From contig CAZIDY010000013.1 of assembly GCA_964538505.1 (NCBI GenBank), positions 1 through 64,000 of the forward strand: DNA of 64,000 nucleotides. The letters run 5' to 3'. A program made the translations under genes and the position numbers. Positions 61,686 to 64,000 of the stretch are shown here, piece by piece (the first letter of the stretch is position 1; the number at the start of each line of letters is the position of its first letter). The notes beneath the pieces are model-generated. The model was not told the origin of the DNA. It searched no databases and worked only from the letters and a program-made list of their open reading frames with translations. This DNA is from Zeimonas sp964538505 (GTDB lineage Bacteria; Pseudomonadota; Gammaproteobacteria; Burkholderiales; Burkholderiaceae_E).

Positions 61686-64000
61686 CGTCACGCGTCGGAT
61701 CCGGCGTCGGCATCGAGGCGGGCAACGCGCCGAGCTCCACGAGGCGCGGATCCGCGTTGGCGGGTTTCGCATCGTTCCCGACCCGCACGCGCCAGTAGCG
61801 GCGATCGTCGACGCGCGAACGTGAAACGCGCGGTGCCGCGCCCGGGACGTATTCGATCGTGATCGCACCGTCCCGGTCGTTGCGCAGCAGCTCGACGCCA
61901 GCGGCGCGATAACGATCGACGACTCGATCGGCCGGATGACGGAAGCGGTTGCGGTAGCCGCTCTGCGCAATCGCATGGCGCGGCGAAACTGCGGCGAGGA
62001 ACCGTGCGCTCGACGACGTATTGCTGCCGTGATGCGGCACGAGCAACAGGTCGGCGTGCAGACGGTCCGCGCCGAAGCGTTCGATGAGCGAGCGTTCCTG
62101 TCCGGCCTCGAGATCGCCGGTGAGCAACAGCGTCGCAGCAGGTGCCACGATGCGCAGCACGCAGCTCGACGCATTCGTCGGCGAACGAACGCCGCGCGGC
62201 TTCTCGACGCCGGGATGCAGCACCTCGAACATGACCTCGCCCCAGCGCCACGAGTGGCCGCGCAGGCACTCTCGGAACGGCCTGTCCGCGTTGCGCGCGG
62301 CATGATCGGCCGGCAGCGAGCCCGCGATCCAGTCGAAGCGCAGACCACGCAACAGGCTGGGCAGCCCGCCCGAATGATCGGTGTCGAGATGCGAGACGAC
62401 GATCGCGTCGACACGATCGATGCCGCGCGCGCGAAGGTACGGCAGGATCACGCGCGCGCCCGCCTCGGAGTCGCCGCCGTAGGCCGGCCCGGCGTCGTAC
62501 AGCAGCCGACGACCGGGAACCTCGACGAGCACCGCACTACCCTGCCCCACATCGAGCGCAACGATACGAATCGCTCCCGACGGCGGAGGATGGGTCGACG
62601 CGCCGAGCATCGGCAGCAACCCCGCAAAGGCGAGCTCGCGCAGCGCGATGCGCATCGGCGCGAGCAGCACGGCAACCGCGACGACGCAGGCGACGAGCGC
62701 CGCCGTCGACGGTGCAGCAACCACCGCGATCGACGACGGCGAGTCCGCCAGCCATCCGATCGCATCGAGCAGCCAGCCAGTGGCGACGGCCGCCACGGCG
62801 AGCATCGGCTCGCCCGCGATCGGCAGCCACGGCAGCATCGCCGCTGCGGCGATCGCGAGCGGCGTGATCAACGCCGAGACCAGCGGAATCGCGACCGCGT
62901 TGGCGAGCGGCCCGACCAGCGACACGCTGGCAAAGAACAAGGCGCCGAGCGGAACGAGCGCGAGCGAAGCCGCCCACTGTGTGCGCACTGCCTCGACGAG
63001 ACCGGCGACGAGCCGATGCCGGCGTGTTGCCGCATCGCCGCGCGGGCGCAGCCGCCCTTCCGACGCGCACCACGCGATCGCAGCCACCGACGCGAACGAC
63101 AGCCAGAAACCGGCGGCCAACGGTGCCCACGGATCGAGCACGGTGACGACGCCCGCAGCGAGCGCAAGCACGCGCGCGATCGAACTCGTGCGGCCGGTGA
63201 AAAGCGACACGCCGGCCACCGCGAGCATCCAGCAGGTGCGCTGCGCGGGAATGCCCCAGCCGGCAAGACCCGCGTAGAGAAACGCGGCGGCAACGCCGAA
63301 CAGCCAAGCGATGCGTCGCGCCGGCCAGCGCAGCAGCACGCCGCTTGCAGCGACCACACGCGTGTGCAGCAGGCGTCGGGCGGCGACGACGGTGATTCCG
63401 GCGAGCATCGTGATGTGCAGACCGGAGATCGACATCAGGTGCCCGATGCCCGTGCGATTGAACGCGTCCCACCAGCGCGCGCCGATCGCCGCCTGGTCGC
63501 CAACGACGAGCGCGACCAGCACGTCGGCCGCTTCGGGCCGCGCCTTCGCGAGCGCTGCGCGCATCGCCTCGCGCAGATGCACGCGTGCGCGCTCGAAGGC
63601 GATCGGCAGCCCCCATTCGATCCCGTCGAAGCGTTCGTTCGGAATCGCACCCTTGCGCTGGCCGCGCACCGTGCCGTTGGCGGCGATGCCTTCCTCGAGC
63701 GAGCGCAGCTCGGCGTCGAAGGCGTTCGGATTGTGCAACGCGTGCACGCGCTTCAGGCGCACCGTGAAGCGCCAGCGCTCGCCGGGTTCGACCGGCATCG
63801 GCTTCGAGCGATCGTCGAAGGAATACCAGCCCAGCCGCACGCGTCTTGCGCGCGGACAGTCGGGCACGGCATCGACGCAATCATCGATGTCGAAGAGAAA
63901 ACGCGTCGAACGTTCGGCGACGATCGGCATCGACGCCACGCGACCGATGACGACATAGTCGCGCCCTTCCTGCGCAGCGTCGATCCGTTGCGCCATCCCG
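61468..64000 (-). CDS. comEC: ComEC/Rec2 competence membrane protein, 5' part beyond the window
   Basis: DNA-uptake channel protein. Present: the soluble N-terminal region, the Competence domain with about ten membrane segments (GIGHLMSISGLHITMLAGIT, WGIPAQRTCWMLAVAGVSLF), and a metallo-beta-lactamase-like domain (IVVSHLDTDHSGGLPSLLRG, LLLVPHHGSNTSSSARFLAA). The frame runs 218 bases past the stop of the convergent 3-hydroxybutyrate dehydrogenase; its last 80 residues are Arg/Ala-rich and may not be native, so a frameshift near 61690 is possible. N-terminal residues lie past the right edge. Confidence 0.85.
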   Translation of the reverse strand, partial: GMAQRIDAAQEGRDYVVIGRVASMPIVAERSTRFLFDIDDCVDAVPDCPRARRVRLGWYSFDDRSKPMPVEPGERWRFTVRLKRVHALHNPNAFDAELRSLEEGIAANGTVRGQRKGAIPNERFDGIEWGLPIAFERARVHLREAMRAALAKARPEAADVLVALVVGDQAAIGARWWDAFNRTGIGHLMSISGLHITMLAGITVVAARRLLHTRVVAASGVLLRWPARRIAWLFGVAAAFLYAGLAGWGIPAQRTCWMLAVAGVSLFTGRTSSIARVLALAAGVVTVLDPWAPLAAGFWLSFASVAAIAWCASEGRLRPRGDAATRRHRLVAGLVEAVRTQWAASLALVPLGALFFASVSLVGPLANAVAIPLVSALITPLAIAAAAMLPWLPIAGEPMLAVAAVATGWLLDAIGWLADSPSSIAVVAAPSTAALVACVVAVAVLLAPMRIALRELAFAGLLPMLGASTHPPPSGAIRIVALDVGQGSAVLVEVPGRRLLYDAGPAYGGDSEAGARVILPYLRARGIDRVDAIVVSHLDTDHSGGLPSLLRGLRFDWIAGSLPADHAARNADRPFRECLRGHSWRWGEVMFEVLHPGVEKPRGVRSPTNASSCVLRIVAPAATLLLTGDLEAGQERSLIERFGADRLHADLLLVPHHGSNTSSSARFLAAVSPRHAIAQSGYRNRFRHPADRVVDRYRAAGVELLRNDRDGAITIEYVPGAAPRVSRSRVDDRRYWRVRVGNDAKPANADPRLVELGALPASMPTPDPTRDATAPSSLRRSTRPHRVPVRPPASTGTRRARRAAPASRSDPMAASRARVRAALPRRYGRSLRRVPRSASQRAG

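Overview
The window is a GC-rich stretch (about two thirds G+C by eye) of a proteobacterial chromosome. It is most likely betaproteobacterial, near Burkholderiales. The main reasons are the formate dehydrogenase cluster with DUF3305, DUF3306 and TorD-like accessory genes, the MoxR/CoxE-type pair, the acs and prpE genes, and the overall family mix. It is chromosomal, with parC/parE, htpG, comEC and a tRNA, and no phage, plasmid or intact insertion-sequence genes were seen. Taxonomy is inferred from gene content only.

Layout. 1-4.8 kb (minus): accessory genes and the N-terminus of a molybdenum formate dehydrogenase. 4.8-8.7 kb (plus): moaA-fdhD-mobA-moeA, which build and deliver the molybdenum cofactor; a perfect hairpin lies between the two divergent operons. 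8.7-13.5 kb: rraA, two small cytochromes c, moxR-GNAT-VWA, aqpZ. 13.6-16.9 kb: a TRAP transporter (dctPQM) and a broken DNA glycosylase gene. 17-25.9 kb: a lone GspE-type ATPase, an intact vapBC, a lectin-like lipoprotein, a TPR-LuxR regulator with a methyltransferase, an unknown membrane cluster, a PIN-domain relic, a spermidine-synthase-like gene and a DNA glycosylase. 25.9-33.7 kb: htpG, parC, parE, a small membrane ORF, and a Cys/Met PLP enzyme. 33.7-34.3 kb: a decayed DUF433/DUF5615 toxin-antitoxin unit lying exactly between the two arms of a repeat. 34.3-43.1 kb: kup, cydB, a cydA with a large internal deletion, a MocR regulator, and haoA-haoB (octaheme hydroxylamine-oxidoreductase family). 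43.0-49.7 kb: two gene stumps, a pga-like exopolysaccharide operon without pgaB, a PEP-CTERM/PA14 protein, a higBA module and tRNA-Ser(GGA). 49.8-64 kb: acs, fumA, coaX, ydcF, prpE, an NlpC/P60 hydrolase, a repeat-rich spacer, an iron-binding protein, ridA, an alpha/beta hydrolase, 3-hydroxybutyrate dehydrogenase and comEC (cut by the window end).

How it fits together. The genes suggest a respiratory heterotroph that oxidises formate, activates acetate and propionate, uses 3-hydroxybutyrate, and has a small hydroxylamine-handling module. Two points stand out. First, a PLP-type MocR regulator sits just upstream of haoAB, and a 12-bp direct repeat abuts a promoter-like sequence. Hydroxylamine reacts with PLP, so a direct hydroxylamine sensor is conceivable. 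Second, at least five loci (tag-like, PIN, DUF5615, cydA, DUF72/AKR) keep recognisable ends but have lost their middles. This means either real deletion-driven decay or a systematic assembly problem.
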